Shown here: positions 8,120 to 17,573 of the stretch, piece after piece
Position numbering within the stretch: position 1 is the first letter of the stretch
Layout of the letters: the number at the start of each line of letters is the position of its first letter
Assembly: GCA_016868585.1 (NCBI GenBank)
Contig: VGGR01000005.1
Location: 38,054-102,053 of the forward strand
DNA: 64,000 bases
DNA from: Bacteroidota bacterium
GTDB taxonomy: Bacteria > Bacteroidota > Bacteroidia > Chitinophagales > Chitinophagaceae
Reading direction: 5' to 3'
Program-made: the position numbers and the translations under genes
Notes under the pieces: generated by a model
Databases searched by the model: none
Told to the model about the DNA's origin: nothing
What the model saw: the letters and a program-made list of their open reading frames with translations, nothing else

Positions 8120-9277
8120 ATGCGGATAGCCTTTGACGCAAAAAGAGCTTTGCATAATAGTACCGGGCTTGGCCATTACAGCAGAACCTTGATCAGCACG
8201 CTGGCTAGCACGTTTCCGCAAAACGAGCACTTTTTAGTGAACCCTAAACTTTCCTCCCTTTTTTCTATCAAGGGTCATAATCTGCATGAACTAAGACCCC
8301 CTGCTTGGTATCCCGGTTTTCTAAGCAGTTTATGGCGAACAAAAAGCTGCGTAACACAATTGGCAAAGCAGGGAGTTCAACTTTATCATGGACTTAGCCA
8401 TGAGATACCCTTTGGGCTGAAAAAAAAGGGTATTGCCTCCGTTGTGACCATGCACGACTTGATCTTTGAACGCTATCCCAAGCAATATCAATGGGCAGAC
8501 CGAAAAATTTATCGTGCTAAATTCAAGCATGCAATAAAAAACACAGATCTAATTATAGCCATCAGCGAACAAACAAAACGAGACCTAATTGAATTTTACC
8601 AGGCCGATCCTGCAAAAATTCGAGTTTGTTATCAAAGCTGCAACCCTGCTTTTGCCCAACAAATTGAGGAAGCGGAAAAAGAAAGGATTCGAACAAAATA
8701 TAACCTACCCCACCGCTTTTTACTATCAGTTGGATCGATCATAGAGAGAAAAAACCTACTAGCCGTTTGTCAAGCCATGGCATTACAGAGCAAAGAAGAC
8801 CGACTGCCACTGGTGGTGGTTGGAAATGGTGGAGCCTACAAGAAAAAAGTAAAAACTTATCTGGCACAAGTCGGGCTTGCCAACCAAGTAATTTTTCTTT
8901 CGGACAATCCGGCAAATAAAAAAGATCCATCCTTTCTTACGGCCTTGGATCTACCTGGCATTTATCAAAATGCCGCAGGGCTTCTTTATCCTTCTACATT
9001 TGAGGGTTTTGGTATTCCTGTCTTGGAGGGCTTATTCAGTAGAATTCCTGTTATTACCTCCAATCAATCTTGCTTACCTGAGGCAGGAGGATCAGGAGCC
9101 TTTTATGTAAACCCATACATACCTGAGCAAATTGCAGAACAACTACATTTAATTGTAAACAATAAAGGGGTAGTGGAGAAAAAGATTGAAGCAGGATGGC
9201 AACATGCACAACATTTTACGCCTTTGAAAACAGCATGCACCGTAATGCAAGTTTACACTGAACTTATCAATCAATAA
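8120..9277 (+). CDS. GT4-family (GT-B fold) glycosyltransferase
   Basis: A 385-residue cytoplasmic glycosyltransferase. The N-terminal domain begins MRIAFDAKRALHNSTGLGHY, with the glycine-containing loop typical of acceptor-side Rossmann domains. The C-terminal donor domain starts near residue 195 (LLSVGSIIERKN) and carries the E-x7-E motif EGFGIPVLE near residue 300. It probably transfers a sugar from an NDP-sugar to a glycan or lipid acceptor. There is no polysaccharide cluster around it, so the pathway cannot be named. The downstream tsaC gene starts directly after the TAA stop with no spacing, implying co-transcription. Confidence 0.85.
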   Translation: MRIAFDAKRALHNSTGLGHYSRTLISTLASTFPQNEHFLVNPKLSSLFSIKGHNLHELRPPAWYPGFLSSLWRTKSCVTQLAKQGVQLYHGLSHEIPFGLKKKGIASVVTMHDLIFERYPKQYQWADRKIYRAKFKHAIKNTDLIIAISEQTKRDLIEFYQADPAKIRVCYQSCNPAFAQQIEEAEKERIRTKYNLPHRFLLSVGSIIERKNLLAVCQAMALQSKEDRLPLVVVGNGGAYKKKVKTYLAQVGLANQVIFLSDNPANKKDPSFLTALDLPGIYQNAAGLLYPSTFEGFGIPVLEGLFSRIPVITSNQSCLPEAGGSGAFYVNPYIPEQIAEQLHLIVNNKGVVEKKIEAGWQHAQHFTPLKTACTVMQVYTELINQ

Positions 9278-9853
9278 ATGGTGTTAAGCAACTTTGAATC
9301 AGATATCCAGGAATGCCTCTCCGTACTAAATAACGGAGGTTTGATATTATACCCCACTGATACAGTTTGGGGGATTGGATGTGATGCAACCAATCCAATT
9401 GCCGTGCAGAATATTTTTGATCTAAAGCAACGAGCAGATCACAAAGCACTGCTTGTTTTAGTAGCGGAAAAACAAGACATATTGAAGTATGTGGTTGCTC
9501 CTGATATTGCAATTTTTAACTACCTGGAATCCTGCGAACACCCCATTACCGTTATATATCAGCAGGTTATTGGCTTAGCTGGTACAATTTTAGGTCAGGA
9601 TGGTTCAGCTGGAATAAGGATTTGCAAGGACCCCTTCTGCAATCAACTAATTAAGCGATTTAATAAACCAATCGTCTCCACTTCTGCAAATGTCTCAGGT
9701 ATGCCAACACCGCTTCGCTTTAGCACCATTGATGCAAGAATTGTACATGGTGTTGACTACGTTGTAAAGTGGAGACAGCACCAAGAAAAAGACGGACAAC
9801 CATCCAAGATCATTCGATGGAATGGAAGCAATATTGAAGTGCTCCGCCCTTAA
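9278..9853 (+). CDS. tsaC: L-threonylcarbamoyladenylate synthase (YrdC/Sua5 domain)
   Basis: A 191-residue single-domain YrdC protein. The motifs LYPTDTVWGIGCDA, the KxR region KQRADHKALLVLV and STSANVSGMPTPLRF near residue 135 identify it. It makes threonylcarbamoyl-AMP from threonine, bicarbonate and ATP for the t6A37 modification of ANN-decoding tRNAs. The C-terminal Sua5 domain is absent, so this is the short TsaC form. The ATG follows the glycosyltransferase stop directly. Its TAA stop overlaps that of the convergent lon gene (TTAA at 9850-9853). Confidence 0.92.
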   Translation: MVLSNFESDIQECLSVLNNGGLILYPTDTVWGIGCDATNPIAVQNIFDLKQRADHKALLVLVAEKQDILKYVVAPDIAIFNYLESCEHPITVIYQQVIGLAGTILGQDGSAGIRICKDPFCNQLIKRFNKPIVSTSANVSGMPTPLRFSTIDARIVHGVDYVVKWRQHQEKDGQPSKIIRWNGSNIEVLRP

Positions 9854-12252
9854 ACCAGGGCCAATTCTAATACCTGTCCCATACTTTTTACATAGTGGAA
9901 TCGAACGCCTTTGATAAATGCAGGGTCAATTTCCTGCACATCCTTTTCATTTAGTGCACAAAGAATAATTTCTTTTATGCCAGAACGTTTGGCTGCCAAT
10001 ACTTTTTCTTTGATTCCCCCCACAGGCAAGACCTGTCCACGAAGTGTGATCTCTCCCGTCATGGCTAAATGAGGCTTGACTTTTTTTCCGGTAAGCACAG
10101 AAGCAATGGCCGTCATCATGGTGATGCCGGCACTGGGCCCATCCTTAGGCACTGCTCCCTCCGGCACATGAATGTGAATGTTCTGTTGTGTAAACAAGGA
10201 GGAATCAATTTTATACTTTTTTGCATTGACTTGCAAATAGGTCAATGCGGTTGAGGCACTCTCTTTCATTACATTACCGAGGTTTCCTGTTAGCTTCAAT
10301 TCTCCTTTTCCGTCGCAGCTATTTGCCTCAATAAATAAAATATCACCGCCCACATAAGTCCAGGCAAGTCCTACCGCTACTCCCGGTATGGTAGCCGATT
10401 TATACAGATCATTACTGTAGCGTGGTTTCCCTAAAATTTTTTCAAGTATCGCAGGCCCCAGTGAAGGCTTTATTTTTTCTTTTAGTACCAATTCCCGGGC
10501 TTCGTAGCGCATGATTGAAGCAATCTGTCTGTCCAACTCCCTAACGCCGCTTTCTCGTGTATAGTCTTGAATAATGCGTTCAATCATTTTATCGGCAAAC
10601 CTAATGGGAGTACTCTTTAAGCCATGCAGTTCTTTTTGCTTTGGGATAAGATGACGCTTGGCAATTTCAACCTTCTCCTCCACTGCATAACCGCTCAGAT
10701 CAATAATTTCCAAACGATCTCTGAGTGCAGGTTGGACCCTCTGTAGATTATTTGCTGTAGCAATGAACAGCACTTTGCTCAAATCATATTCCAACTCTAA
10801 ATAATTATCATAGAAACTACTGTTTTGTTCGGGGTCCAATACCTCCAACAAAGCAGAGGAAGGGTCTCCTCTGAAGTCATTTCCTATTTTGTCAATTTCA
10901 TCAAGGATCATCACAGGATTAGATGACTGAACTTTTCGAATGGATTGAAGAATGCGACCAGGCATTGCTCCTATGTATGTTTTACGATGTCCCCTTACTT
11001 CACTTTCATCATGAAGACCACCCAAGCTGAGTCTTACGTACTTCCGCCCCAATGCATTGGCAATACTTTTTCCCAACGATGTTTTACCAATACCGGGAGG
11101 CCCAACAAAACAAAGAATAGGGCTTTTCATATCCCCCTTTAATTTCAATACAGCCAGGTGCTCTAAAATTCTTTCCTTTATTCGCTTCATTCCATAATGA
11201 TCCTTATCAAGCGTAATCAACGCCTTTTTCAAATCATAATGATCAGTGGTATACGCCTCCCACGGCAAATCCAACATCAGATCAAGATGATTATACACCA
11301 CTGAATAATCAGGGGTACTGGGGTGCATGCGCTCTAATTTTTCTACTCCCTTTTGAAATGCAAGTTTTGCTGATTCAGGCCACTTCTTCTGTTCAGCCTT
11401 TTTCTGCATCTCCCGGATCTCCTGAACATTGGTATCGCCCCCCAACTCCTCTTTAATGCTTTTAAGTTGCTGCTGTAAAAAGTATTCACGCTGTTGTTTA
11501 TCTAACTCGGTTCGTGTTTTGGCAGTGACTTTGTTTTTAAGTTCAGCAAACTGTAATTCTTTCTGCAAGAGTTGCATTAACAGATCCGCTCGTTGCCGGA
11601 TGGGATCTGTTTCAAGCAACCGTTGTTTTTCTATGATATCTGTGTTAAGATTACTGGAAACAAAATGAATGAGAAAAACAGGATTCTCAATATTGCGGAG
11701 AATGATCCCCGCCTCTGCAGGAATATTGGGGGATAATTGAATAATTTGTGCAGCCAGCTCCTTGACATTATCTATATAGGCATTGAAATCCTCATCTGTT
11801 GGGGCTTGTTCGTCTTTCAACGTAGTAATAGCTGCCTTGAAATAAGGGTCTTCTCCAGTTATGGAGTTGATCTTAAATCTAACCTTACCTTGAATGATGA
11901 TCGTGGTGCCCCCATCTGGCATCTTGATCAGTTTCACTATTTTGGCCACCGTACCAATCTGCACCAAGTCAGCAATTCCTGGATCTTCTGTGTTGCTATC
12001 TTTCTGCGCCACTACACCAATCAACTTATCTCCCTTGTAGGCATCTTGCACTGCTTTGATGCTTTTGTCTCTTCCTACCGTAATTGGAATAACCACACCA
12101 GGGAATAGCACGGTATTGCGAAGCGGTAATAGTGGAATGGTATCAGGAACGGTAAGTTCTTGACCATTTTCCTGCCCTCCTTCATTTAATGGGATTATAG
12201 GTAAAAAGTCCATTTCCTCCTCGGGACCCAATAGTAGTTTGTTTACTTGCAT
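9850..12252 (-). CDS. lon: ATP-dependent Lon protease
   Basis: An 800-residue LonA-type protease. It has an N-terminal LON substrate-binding domain (about residues 35-235, starting [17 protein letters not shown]), a coiled-coil region (about 240-320), an AAA+ module with Walker [14 protein letters not shown] near residue 385 and Walker B MILDEID, and a C-terminal protease domain with catalytic Ser in PKDGPSAG near residue 705 and Lys in [14 protein letters not shown] near 748. It degrades misfolded and regulatory proteins in the cytosol. It is monocistronic. Its upstream region shares a TGTCA/TGGC motif with htpG (see findings), and its stop overlaps tsaC. Confidence 0.97.
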   Translation of the reverse strand: MQVNKLLLGPEEEMDFLPIIPLNEGGQENGQELTVPDTIPLLPLRNTVLFPGVVIPITVGRDKSIKAVQDAYKGDKLIGVVAQKDSNTEDPGIADLVQIGTVAKIVKLIKMPDGGTTIIIQGKVRFKINSITGEDPYFKAAITTLKDEQAPTDEDFNAYIDNVKELAAQIIQLSPNIPAEAGIILRNIENPVFLIHFVSSNLNTDIIEKQRLLETDPIRQRADLLMQLLQKELQFAELKNKVTAKTRTELDKQQREYFLQQQLKSIKEELGGDTNVQEIREMQKKAEQKKWPESAKLAFQKGVEKLERMHPSTPDYSVVYNHLDLMLDLPWEAYTTDHYDLKKALITLDKDHYGMKRIKERILEHLAVLKLKGDMKSPILCFVGPPGIGKTSLGKSIANALGRKYVRLSLGGLHDESEVRGHRKTYIGAMPGRILQSIRKVQSSNPVMILDEIDKIGNDFRGDPSSALLEVLDPEQNSSFYDNYLELEYDLSKVLFIATANNLQRVQPALRDRLEIIDLSGYAVEEKVEIAKRHLIPKQKELHGLKSTPIRFADKMIERIIQDYTRESGVRELDRQIASIMRYEARELVLKEKIKPSLGPAILEKILGKPRYSNDLYKSATIPGVAVGLAWTYVGGDILFIEANSCDGKGELKLTGNLGNVMKESASTALTYLQVNAKKYKIDSSLFTQQNIHIHVPEGAVPKDGPSAGITMMTAIASVLTGKKVKPHLAMTGEITLRGQVLPVGGIKEKVLAAKRSGIKEIILCALNEKDVQEIDPAFIKGVRFHYVKSMGQVLELALV

Positions 12253-12373
12253 AATGTATAATGGCAGATTGTCACCCCTGTTTGACGGTTTGGGTACAAA
12301 AATGGGATAGTTTGCCGAAATTCAATATTTCAACAATCATGCCCCTGAGCCAAAACTGACAAAATTGGTTGAA

Positions 12374-12958
12374 TTAGAAGAAAGTAAGCCCCAGTGACAG
12401 CTGAAATCCCTGATTCAGCCATTTACTGTCATTGGTGAGATCGTTGATATCAGTAAGACCGATAAAATATCGTCCATTTAGCCGAATAGCCCCCGCTTTT
12501 ATCTGTACTCCACCCAATAAGGAAAAATCACCTTTTTTGAATGCATTACCGGTATTCTGCCATAATGAATTACCCTTATCGATCAGCACACCGTATTGAG
12601 GGCCCGCTTGCAAGCTGATAAATCCACCACCTCCTATTCGGTAGTTCAATAAAATAGGAACAGAAAGGTAATCCAATTTGACACTGGTCCTCCCATTGAA
12701 CACATTTCCCAGAAGATTATTATAGCTGGTGTCCAAACGAGTGTTATATTCATTGAACAATAATTCAGGTTGCAGATATAATTTCTTGGATAATTTAATC
12801 TCTGCAAATCCACCCAATGCATATCCAGATCTGAATTGATCCGTAAAAGACTTGCCCTCTACTTTTGTAACATTAGCACCTGCCTTTACCCCTACATGGA
12901 ACTGTGCAAATACAGGACAAGAAACCACCACCAGTAAGATCAATAACCATTTGCGCAT
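12374..12958 (-). CDS. outer-membrane beta-barrel protein (PorT-like)
   Basis: A 194-residue secreted protein. The start at 12958 is chosen because MRKWLLILLVVVSCPVFAQ is a complete signal peptide and a TATATTTG promoter lies 22 nt before it. The mature protein reads as alternating amphipathic strands: FHVGVKAGANVTKVEG, YALGGFAEIKLSKKLYLQPEL, and a final FQLSLGLTFF ending in an aromatic residue, as barrel proteins do. It fits the outer membrane beta-barrel (OMP_b-brl_2, PorT-like) family with about eight strands. No specific function is known. It lies alone between lon and parA. Confidence 0.75.
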   Translation of the reverse strand: MRKWLLILLVVVSCPVFAQFHVGVKAGANVTKVEGKSFTDQFRSGYALGGFAEIKLSKKLYLQPELLFNEYNTRLDTSYNNLLGNVFNGRTSVKLDYLSVPILLNYRIGGGGFISLQAGPQYGVLIDKGNSLWQNTGNAFKKGDFSLLGGVQIKAGAIRLNGRYFIGLTDINDLTNDSKWLNQGFQLSLGLTFF

Positions 12959-12980
12959 AAAGTTGATTTTTTCAGATAGA

Positions 12981-12988
12981 CAAATATA
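12981..12988 (-). promoter_or_regulatory. -7 promoter element for the beta-barrel gene
   Basis: Minus-strand TATATTTG matches TAnnTTTG and lies 22 nt before the ATG at 12958. The surroundings (GGGG before, TCTATC and an A-rich run after) match those of the element at 7923-7930. I see no -33 TTG at the usual distance. Confidence 0.5.
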
Positions 12989-13108
12989 CCCCGTCCTAAT
13001 GCTGCATCTCCCCGGGATATTATCCACCGGATGTTAATCTTTTGAAAACAATTCAATTGCTGTGATCGCTGGAAAAGCGCACAGGCTTCAGATGTAGTGG
13101 GCAAAACT

Positions 13109-13116
13109 TATTTTTG
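13109..13116 (+). promoter_or_regulatory. probable -7 promoter element for the parA-parB operon
   Basis: TATTTTTG at 13109-13116 matches TAnnTTTG and lies 63 nt before the parA ATG, giving a leader of roughly 57 nt. No convincing -33 element is visible, so this is tentative. Confidence 0.4.
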
Positions 13117-13179
13117 CGGTCTTATCCGGAACTATCATCTTTATAGCTAACAAACACAACCGAGGGAAGTTCAGCAGAC

Positions 13180-13983
13180 ATGGCAAGAATTATAGTCGTA
13201 GCAAATCAAAAAGGAGGAGTGGGAAAAACCACCACGGCAATCAACCTGGCAGCTAGTTTTGCCGTGTTGGAATATAAAACACTATTGGTAGATGCTGACC
13301 CACAAGCCAACAGTACAACGGGAGTAGGATTTGACCTTCACAATGTAACGCAAAGTCTATATGACTGTATGATCAACCAGGCACGTGCGCGGGATGTGAT
13401 ATTAAAAACTGAAATTCCGAATTTGGAGCTCATTCCTTCACATATTGACCTGGTAGGAGCTGAGATAGAGATGATCAATCATCCCAACCGGGAAATGGTG
13501 CTTAAATCTATGCTTGACTCCCTTCGTAATGAATATGATTTTATCATCATCGATTGTTCTCCTTCGCTGGGATTAATTACGGTCAACGCATTGACCGCCG
13601 CTGATGCAGTGGTAATTCCAGTACAAGCTGAATTTTTTGCATTGGAAGGGTTGGGAAAATTACTCAATACCATAAAAATTGTACAAAGCAGATTAAATAC
13701 TGAACTGATCATTGAAGGTATCTTGATGACCATGTACGATGGAAGACTTCGCCTCTGCAACCAAGTAGTGAGTGAAGTGAGAAGGCATTTTGAAGACATG
13801 GTTTTCACCACCATTGTTCATCGCAATGCAAGACTGGCTGAAGCACCAAGCACCGGCAAGCCTGTAATCCTGTACGATGCCAACAGTAAAGGGGCGGCTA
13901 ATTATTTGAACTTGGCCAAAGAGATTCTGCAAAAAAATAACCTCACGCGTATCAAGAATGAGGAGCGTATCCTCGAACTCTAA
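13180..13983 (+). CDS. parA: chromosome-partitioning ATPase ParA/Soj
   Basis: A 267-residue ParA-family ATPase. The deviant Walker A is [12 protein letters not shown] (residues 11-22), with DADPQANST and [10 protein letters not shown] as later signature motifs. It uses ATP to drive segregation of the replication origin with ParB. The size and lack of an N-terminal DNA-binding domain mark the chromosomal (Soj-type) class. parB starts 3 nt after its stop. The parA-parB-DUF5683 order is typical of Bacteroidota. Confidence 0.96.
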   Translation: MARIIVVANQKGGVGKTTTAINLAASFAVLEYKTLLVDADPQANSTTGVGFDLHNVTQSLYDCMINQARARDVILKTEIPNLELIPSHIDLVGAEIEMINHPNREMVLKSMLDSLRNEYDFIIIDCSPSLGLITVNALTAADAVVIPVQAEFFALEGLGKLLNTIKIVQSRLNTELIIEGILMTMYDGRLRLCNQVVSEVRRHFEDMVFTTIVHRNARLAEAPSTGKPVILYDANSKGAANYLNLAKEILQKNNLTRIKNEERILEL

Positions 13984-13986
13984 GAA

Positions 13987-14904
13987 ATGAGCACACCAAA
14001 ACTAAATAAAGACCAACTGGGGAAAGGTATTCGTTCTTTATTACAAAGTATCGATGCTGATCTTAAAACTACTAGTGGTCAGCTAAAGCCCTCCATTATA
14101 GAGCACGTTACTTCAAGCTCCAGAATAGCCGTTCAGGATATTGAACCAAACCCCAAACAGTCCCGTCGTGATTTTGAAGAGTCGGCTCTACAAGAATTAG
14201 CCGCTTCCATCAAAACGCACGACATCATTCAGCCGGTAACTGTTGCTAAACTCTCCAATGGCAAATTCAGATTGATAGCCGGAGAACGTCGGTGGCGTGC
14301 TGCAAAACTGGCTGGTTTAAAAGATATTCCGGCTTTTATTCGTCAAGCCAATGACCAACAATTACTTGAGCTGGCACTGCTGGAAAATTTACAACGCGAG
14401 GATCTCAATGCCATGGAAGTAGCGCTCAGCTATAAACGTATGATGGACGAACTGGAGTACACTCAGGAACAAGTGGCCGATCGTATGGGTAAGGACAGAA
14501 GTACCGTAGCCAATGTTATCCGATTACTCAAGCTTCCCCCGGATATACAATTGGCGGTTCGTAAAGGCTCCCTTTCCATGGGTCATGCCAGGGCCCTGAT
14601 TGCATTAGAGCTTGTAGATGCACAGCTTATAGCGTTTAAAGAAATCGTGGCAAAAGGCTTATCGGTTCGTCAGACTGAGGCGCTTGTACAGCAATTGAAA
14701 AAGCAGTTGCCCGCTGTTAAAAAAACTAAAAATTCGATCAACTCCTCTCCTTACAAAAGAATTGAAGATAAATTAGCAACACATTTCAGCACCCGGGTAA
14801 AAATCAAACAAAGCAAACGTGGTGACGGTCAGTTGATCATTGAGTATTATACCACTGAGGAGCTTAATAAGATACTTGGGCAACTGAACGTTCCATTGGA
14901 CTAA
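13987..14904 (+). CDS. parB: chromosome-partitioning protein ParB/Spo0J
   Basis: A 305-residue ParB-type CTPase. The N-terminus (LGKGIRSLL) is the short ParA-interacting segment. The ParB/sulfiredoxin domain holds NPKQSRRDF near residue 58 and LIAGERRWRAAKLAGL near 98, the CTP-binding box. A helix-turn-helix segment follows (EQVADRMGKDRSTVANVIRL, about 160-180) and recognises parS, and the C-terminus dimerises. I saw no parS-like site in the adjacent intergenic DNA. Its stop shares one base with the next start. Confidence 0.95.
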   Translation: MSTPKLNKDQLGKGIRSLLQSIDADLKTTSGQLKPSIIEHVTSSSRIAVQDIEPNPKQSRRDFEESALQELAASIKTHDIIQPVTVAKLSNGKFRLIAGERRWRAAKLAGLKDIPAFIRQANDQQLLELALLENLQREDLNAMEVALSYKRMMDELEYTQEQVADRMGKDRSTVANVIRLLKLPPDIQLAVRKGSLSMGHARALIALELVDAQLIAFKEIVAKGLSVRQTEALVQQLKKQLPAVKKTKNSINSSPYKRIEDKLATHFSTRVKIKQSKRGDGQLIIEYYTTEELNKILGQLNVPLD

Positions 14905-15497
14905 TGAAAAGGCTGCAACAAAGCACAATCTTCTTTCTCCTTTTTTTAACTGTACCACAGCATAGTTGGTCACAAGTAACTGGGCTATTCCCCAAAGACA
15001 ATAACAAATACGATTCAGCTCAAGCGGCGCATAGTCCCCGAAAAGCGGCCATCCGTTCTGCTTTGTTACCAGGTCTTGGTCAGATATACAATAAAAAATA
15101 CTGGAAACTTCCATTGGTATATGGTGCCCTCGGCGCAAGCGGCGCTGTATTTGTATATAACATTTCCAATTACCGTGATACGCGCTTTGCCTATCGAGTA
15201 AAATACAATATGCGTGTCAATCGGACAGACTCGCTGCTATTCAATGCTATCAAATCCAATTTGCAACCGCTTTCTGAAGAAAGCCTTCGCTATTACCGGG
15301 ATCAGTTCAGGAGAGATATTGATTATTCTTTTTTATTTTTTCTTCTACTGTGGGGGCTCAATGTAGTGGACGCCTCTGTCGATGCGCATCTTAAAACATT
15401 TGACGTAGGTCCTGATCTTAGCCTTCAATTGAAGGCGGGCTTTAGTGAAATGGCACGGACCAATGGCGTAAGCCTTCGATTGCAATTAGGGAAATAA
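14904..15497 (+). CDS. DUF5683 domain protein, membrane-associated
   Basis: A 197-residue protein with an N-terminal signal or anchor segment (STIFFLLFLTVPQHSWSQ), a conserved RSALLPGLGQIYNKKYWKLP block near residue 50, and hydrophobic segments near residues 70-85 and 140-160. This is the DUF5683 family, which commonly follows parB in Bacteroidota; its function is unknown. The start codon overlaps the parB stop by one base, so it is translationally coupled. In related genomes dapB follows, and here a dapB remnant does. Confidence 0.82.
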   Translation: MKRLQQSTIFFLLFLTVPQHSWSQVTGLFPKDNNKYDSAQAAHSPRKAAIRSALLPGLGQIYNKKYWKLPLVYGALGASGAVFVYNISNYRDTRFAYRVKYNMRVNRTDSLLFNAIKSNLQPLSEESLRYYRDQFRRDIDYSFLFFLLLWGLNVVDASVDAHLKTFDVGPDLSLQLKAGFSEMARTNGVSLRLQLGK

Positions 15498-15566
15498 CAA
15501 GTTTACGTTGACCATTGTTAACGCATTGAACAAGGGTTGACTGAACGTTGATTGAATTCAGTAAGT

Positions 15567-15763
15567 ATGAAAATTGCACTAATTGGTTACTGAAAAATGG
15601 GTAAAGAACACATCGCGTTAAATATGCATCCGTTATAGATGATATAGCAATCGCTCATACCGCTCACGACCGCACAGGGTTTGTGGCAGGTGCGCTATTA
15701 GCCGCTACGTTTAGTAGAGATCAAAAAGGGACCTACACTATGAAAGAAGTGTTAGGCCTTTGA
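15567..15763 (+). pseudogene. dapB: dapB remnant (4-hydroxy-tetrahydrodipicolinate reductase), internally deleted
   Basis: From the ATG at 15567 the frame reads MKIALIGY, stop, KMGK. Intact DapB begins MKIALIGYGKMGK, so a glycine codon (GGA) has become TGA. Coding similarity then breaks off. In another frame from about 15638 the sequence reads IDDIAIAHTAHDRTGFVAG and ends KGTYTMKEVLGL at a normal stop (15763), which matches the DapB C-terminus. Only about 50-60 codons of roughly 240 remain, so a large internal segment is deleted and the protein cannot be made. The position directly after parA-parB-DUF5683 is where dapB normally sits in Bacteroidota, which supports the identification. Confidence 0.85.
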
Positions 15764-15768
15764 ACAAG

Positions 15769-16869
15769 TCAATTACATCCAAGTAATTGACAAAGGGTTT
15801 GTTCCAAAGCAGGACCCCTCAGATTTTTAGCAACAATCTTACCTGTGGGATCTACCAGAAAATTAGCAGGGATTCCCGTCACTCGATAGAGCTTAGCCGC
15901 TTCATTATTCCAATACTTTAAATCACTGACCTGGGTCCAGGCTAAACCATCTTTACGTATTGCTTCTAACCATTTTTCGCGTAAATCCTCCCGATCAAGC
16001 GAAACGCCCAACACCGTAAAATTCTTTGACTTGAATTTGTTGTAGTTATAAACCACAGTTGGGTTTTCTTGCCGACAAGGACCGCACCAGCTTGCCCAAA
16101 AATCAACCAGCACATATTGGCCTCTGAATGAAGACAGTGAAACAGGTTTCCCATTCACATCAGGCTGTGTAAAATCAATGGCATGAGTGCCAACTGCACC
16201 AACTTTGTAGTCTTGAATAATTGCATTCAATTGTTGGCCCGTGGTTCCTCGTTGCCTCAAGCTTGACAATTGATTAAACCGTTGTTCCAATTGTACAGGA
16301 TCGTTGGTAAACCCATAAGTGGCTGCAAGAACAAATGGCGTTACCGGAGAGTTGGGATGTGCTTTAACCAAATTATCGATCTGTTCCTGCATTTTAAGGT
16401 TGGCCATTGTGTATACTTGCATCACACTGTCCCGATTGAAACCAGCTCCTGATTCATTGAGCAGGTTAGCTTGGTTGTTACGCAGCTGAACATAAGGCAC
16501 AAAACTTGCTACAAAACCTTGAAATACCTGGTGCGACTCACTTCCTGAAACAACCCAATTTGTTGGACTTCCTTTTTCCCCTTTAACAAGAATGGAGGCA
16601 TTTTCCAGAAATAACTCAGCAGGCTGTTGCTGATCTCCCACCACTAAAAAAAACAAGGCCGGTTCGCCCAATTGCCCACGAAGAGTAAATTGCTGTTGCC
16701 TTAAAACAGTGCTCAAAAAAGGCGTATGTTCTCCACTACGAAAAAGCTTTACCGACACACTATCGGCAAATCCGGTTAGCTGCCCATTTAATTCAAAACC
16801 ATCGCCTTGCTGCGCAAGCGCAATAATACTGTGTAGACAACAAAAGATGTAAAGAAAAATAATCTTCAT
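15769..16869 (-). CDS. periplasmic thiol-disulfide oxidoreductase with DUF4369 and TlpA-like domains
   Basis: A 366-residue exported protein. It has a signal peptide (IFLYIFCCLHSIIALAQ), then a DUF4369 beta-rich domain (about residues 25-125), a helical linker, and an AhpC/TSA-TlpA thioredoxin domain from about residue 225 with the active site FWASWCGPCRQE near residue 260 and the cis-Pro segment VTGIPANFLVD near 328. CxxC proteins of this type reduce or isomerise periplasmic disulfides, often for cytochrome c maturation or stress. The target is unknown. It converges with the dapB remnant 5 nt away and lies 10 nt downstream of the trpF-like gene. Confidence 0.85.
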   Translation of the reverse strand: MKIIFLYIFCCLHSIIALAQQGDGFELNGQLTGFADSVSVKLFRSGEHTPFLSTVLRQQQFTLRGQLGEPALFFLVVGDQQQPAELFLENASILVKGEKGSPTNWVVSGSESHQVFQGFVASFVPYVQLRNNQANLLNESGAGFNRDSVMQVYTMANLKMQEQIDNLVKAHPNSPVTPFVLAATYGFTNDPVQLEQRFNQLSSLRQRGTTGQQLNAIIQDYKVGAVGTHAIDFTQPDVNGKPVSLSSFRGQYVLVDFWASWCGPCRQENPTVVYNYNKFKSKNFTVLGVSLDREDLREKWLEAIRKDGLAWTQVSDLKYWNNEAAKLYRVTGIPANFLVDPTGKIVAKNLRGPALEQTLCQLLGCN

Positions 16870-16879
16870 AGCAAATGCA

Positions 16880-17506
16880 TTAGCGAATCTGTTGACGAAA
16901 TTGTAAAATGGTTTTTAAGTCTTTTTCACCCGGAGCTGTTTCAAATAATCGTGTAAGGTCAGGACCAAAAAAATCCGGATGGGAAAATTTACGAATCGCT
17001 CCTGCCTGGTGCTGATGGATGTCTCCGGAAAGAAAAAATGGTTTTTCGATACGCAGTGTTTGCAATTGTGCCCAATCAAAGGCAATGCCGTATACTCCTG
17101 ACGTGGATTGGCTATTGCCGGTAAATAAATAATAATCACAGACTGCATCATAATCCGCCAGCAGTTTTTCCAGCTCCTTAGTGGAGTCTCCCACTAAAAA
17201 AGCTTTGATTACTTCTACCTCGGTACTTAAATCATCACAAAGGGATGGGTCCTCTGTTCCATTCAATTGCACCACGTCCAGCTGATACTTATCGATCCAA
17301 TCCAAAGCCTCTGACAGCGTAGGATTGTAGAGGATACCTGCTTTTTTAAGGTCAAAGTCAGCTTTACAAACTTCGTTGCCATCTAATAAATTCCCGGCAA
17401 ACCAAGGTGAGTCTTGCACCAACACAATACCTGCCATATCTATTTCTAAACCATCCAGCTGTTGAAGCTGCTTGAAGGTGGTAACTCCACAAACTTTTAT
17501 ATTCAT
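16880..17506 (-). CDS. divergent phosphoribosylanthranilate isomerase (TrpF-like)
   Basis: A 208-residue (beta/alpha)8-barrel protein related to TrpF. It retains the catalytic-cysteine start NIKVCGVTTFKQL, the strand VVQLNGTEDP (normally VQLHG) and a C-terminal FETAPGEKDLKTI. Where Bacteroidota TrpF has LFDTK followed by a glycine-rich GGSG, this protein has LFTGN and then SGVYG, so the general-acid aspartate and part of the phosphate loop are missing. The later LSGG is LSGD. The gene is outside any trp operon. It may be a paralogue with another role, or inactive. It probably forms a unit with the downstream TlpA-like gene. Confidence 0.7.
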   Translation of the reverse strand: MNIKVCGVTTFKQLQQLDGLEIDMAGIVLVQDSPWFAGNLLDGNEVCKADFDLKKAGILYNPTLSEALDWIDKYQLDVVQLNGTEDPSLCDDLSTEVEVIKAFLVGDSTKELEKLLADYDAVCDYYLFTGNSQSTSGVYGIAFDWAQLQTLRIEKPFFLSGDIHQHQAGAIRKFSHPDFFGPDLTRLFETAPGEKDLKTILQFRQQIR

Positions 17507-17573
17507 CTTAAGGTTCGATTGATCCAGTAAAGATCGCCATTTTGACTAACTTACTACCTTAAAATTACAACCG

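Noticed and set aside
13040..13179. parS site near parAB
   Set aside because: No TGTTNCACGTGNAACA-like palindrome is present in this gap or in the parB-DUF5683 region.
15768..15791. GTCAATTAC/GTAATTGAC hairpin at the dapB remnant/TlpA junction as a terminator
   Set aside because: It is AT-rich, partly inside the coding end of the TlpA-like gene, and has no T tract on either strand.
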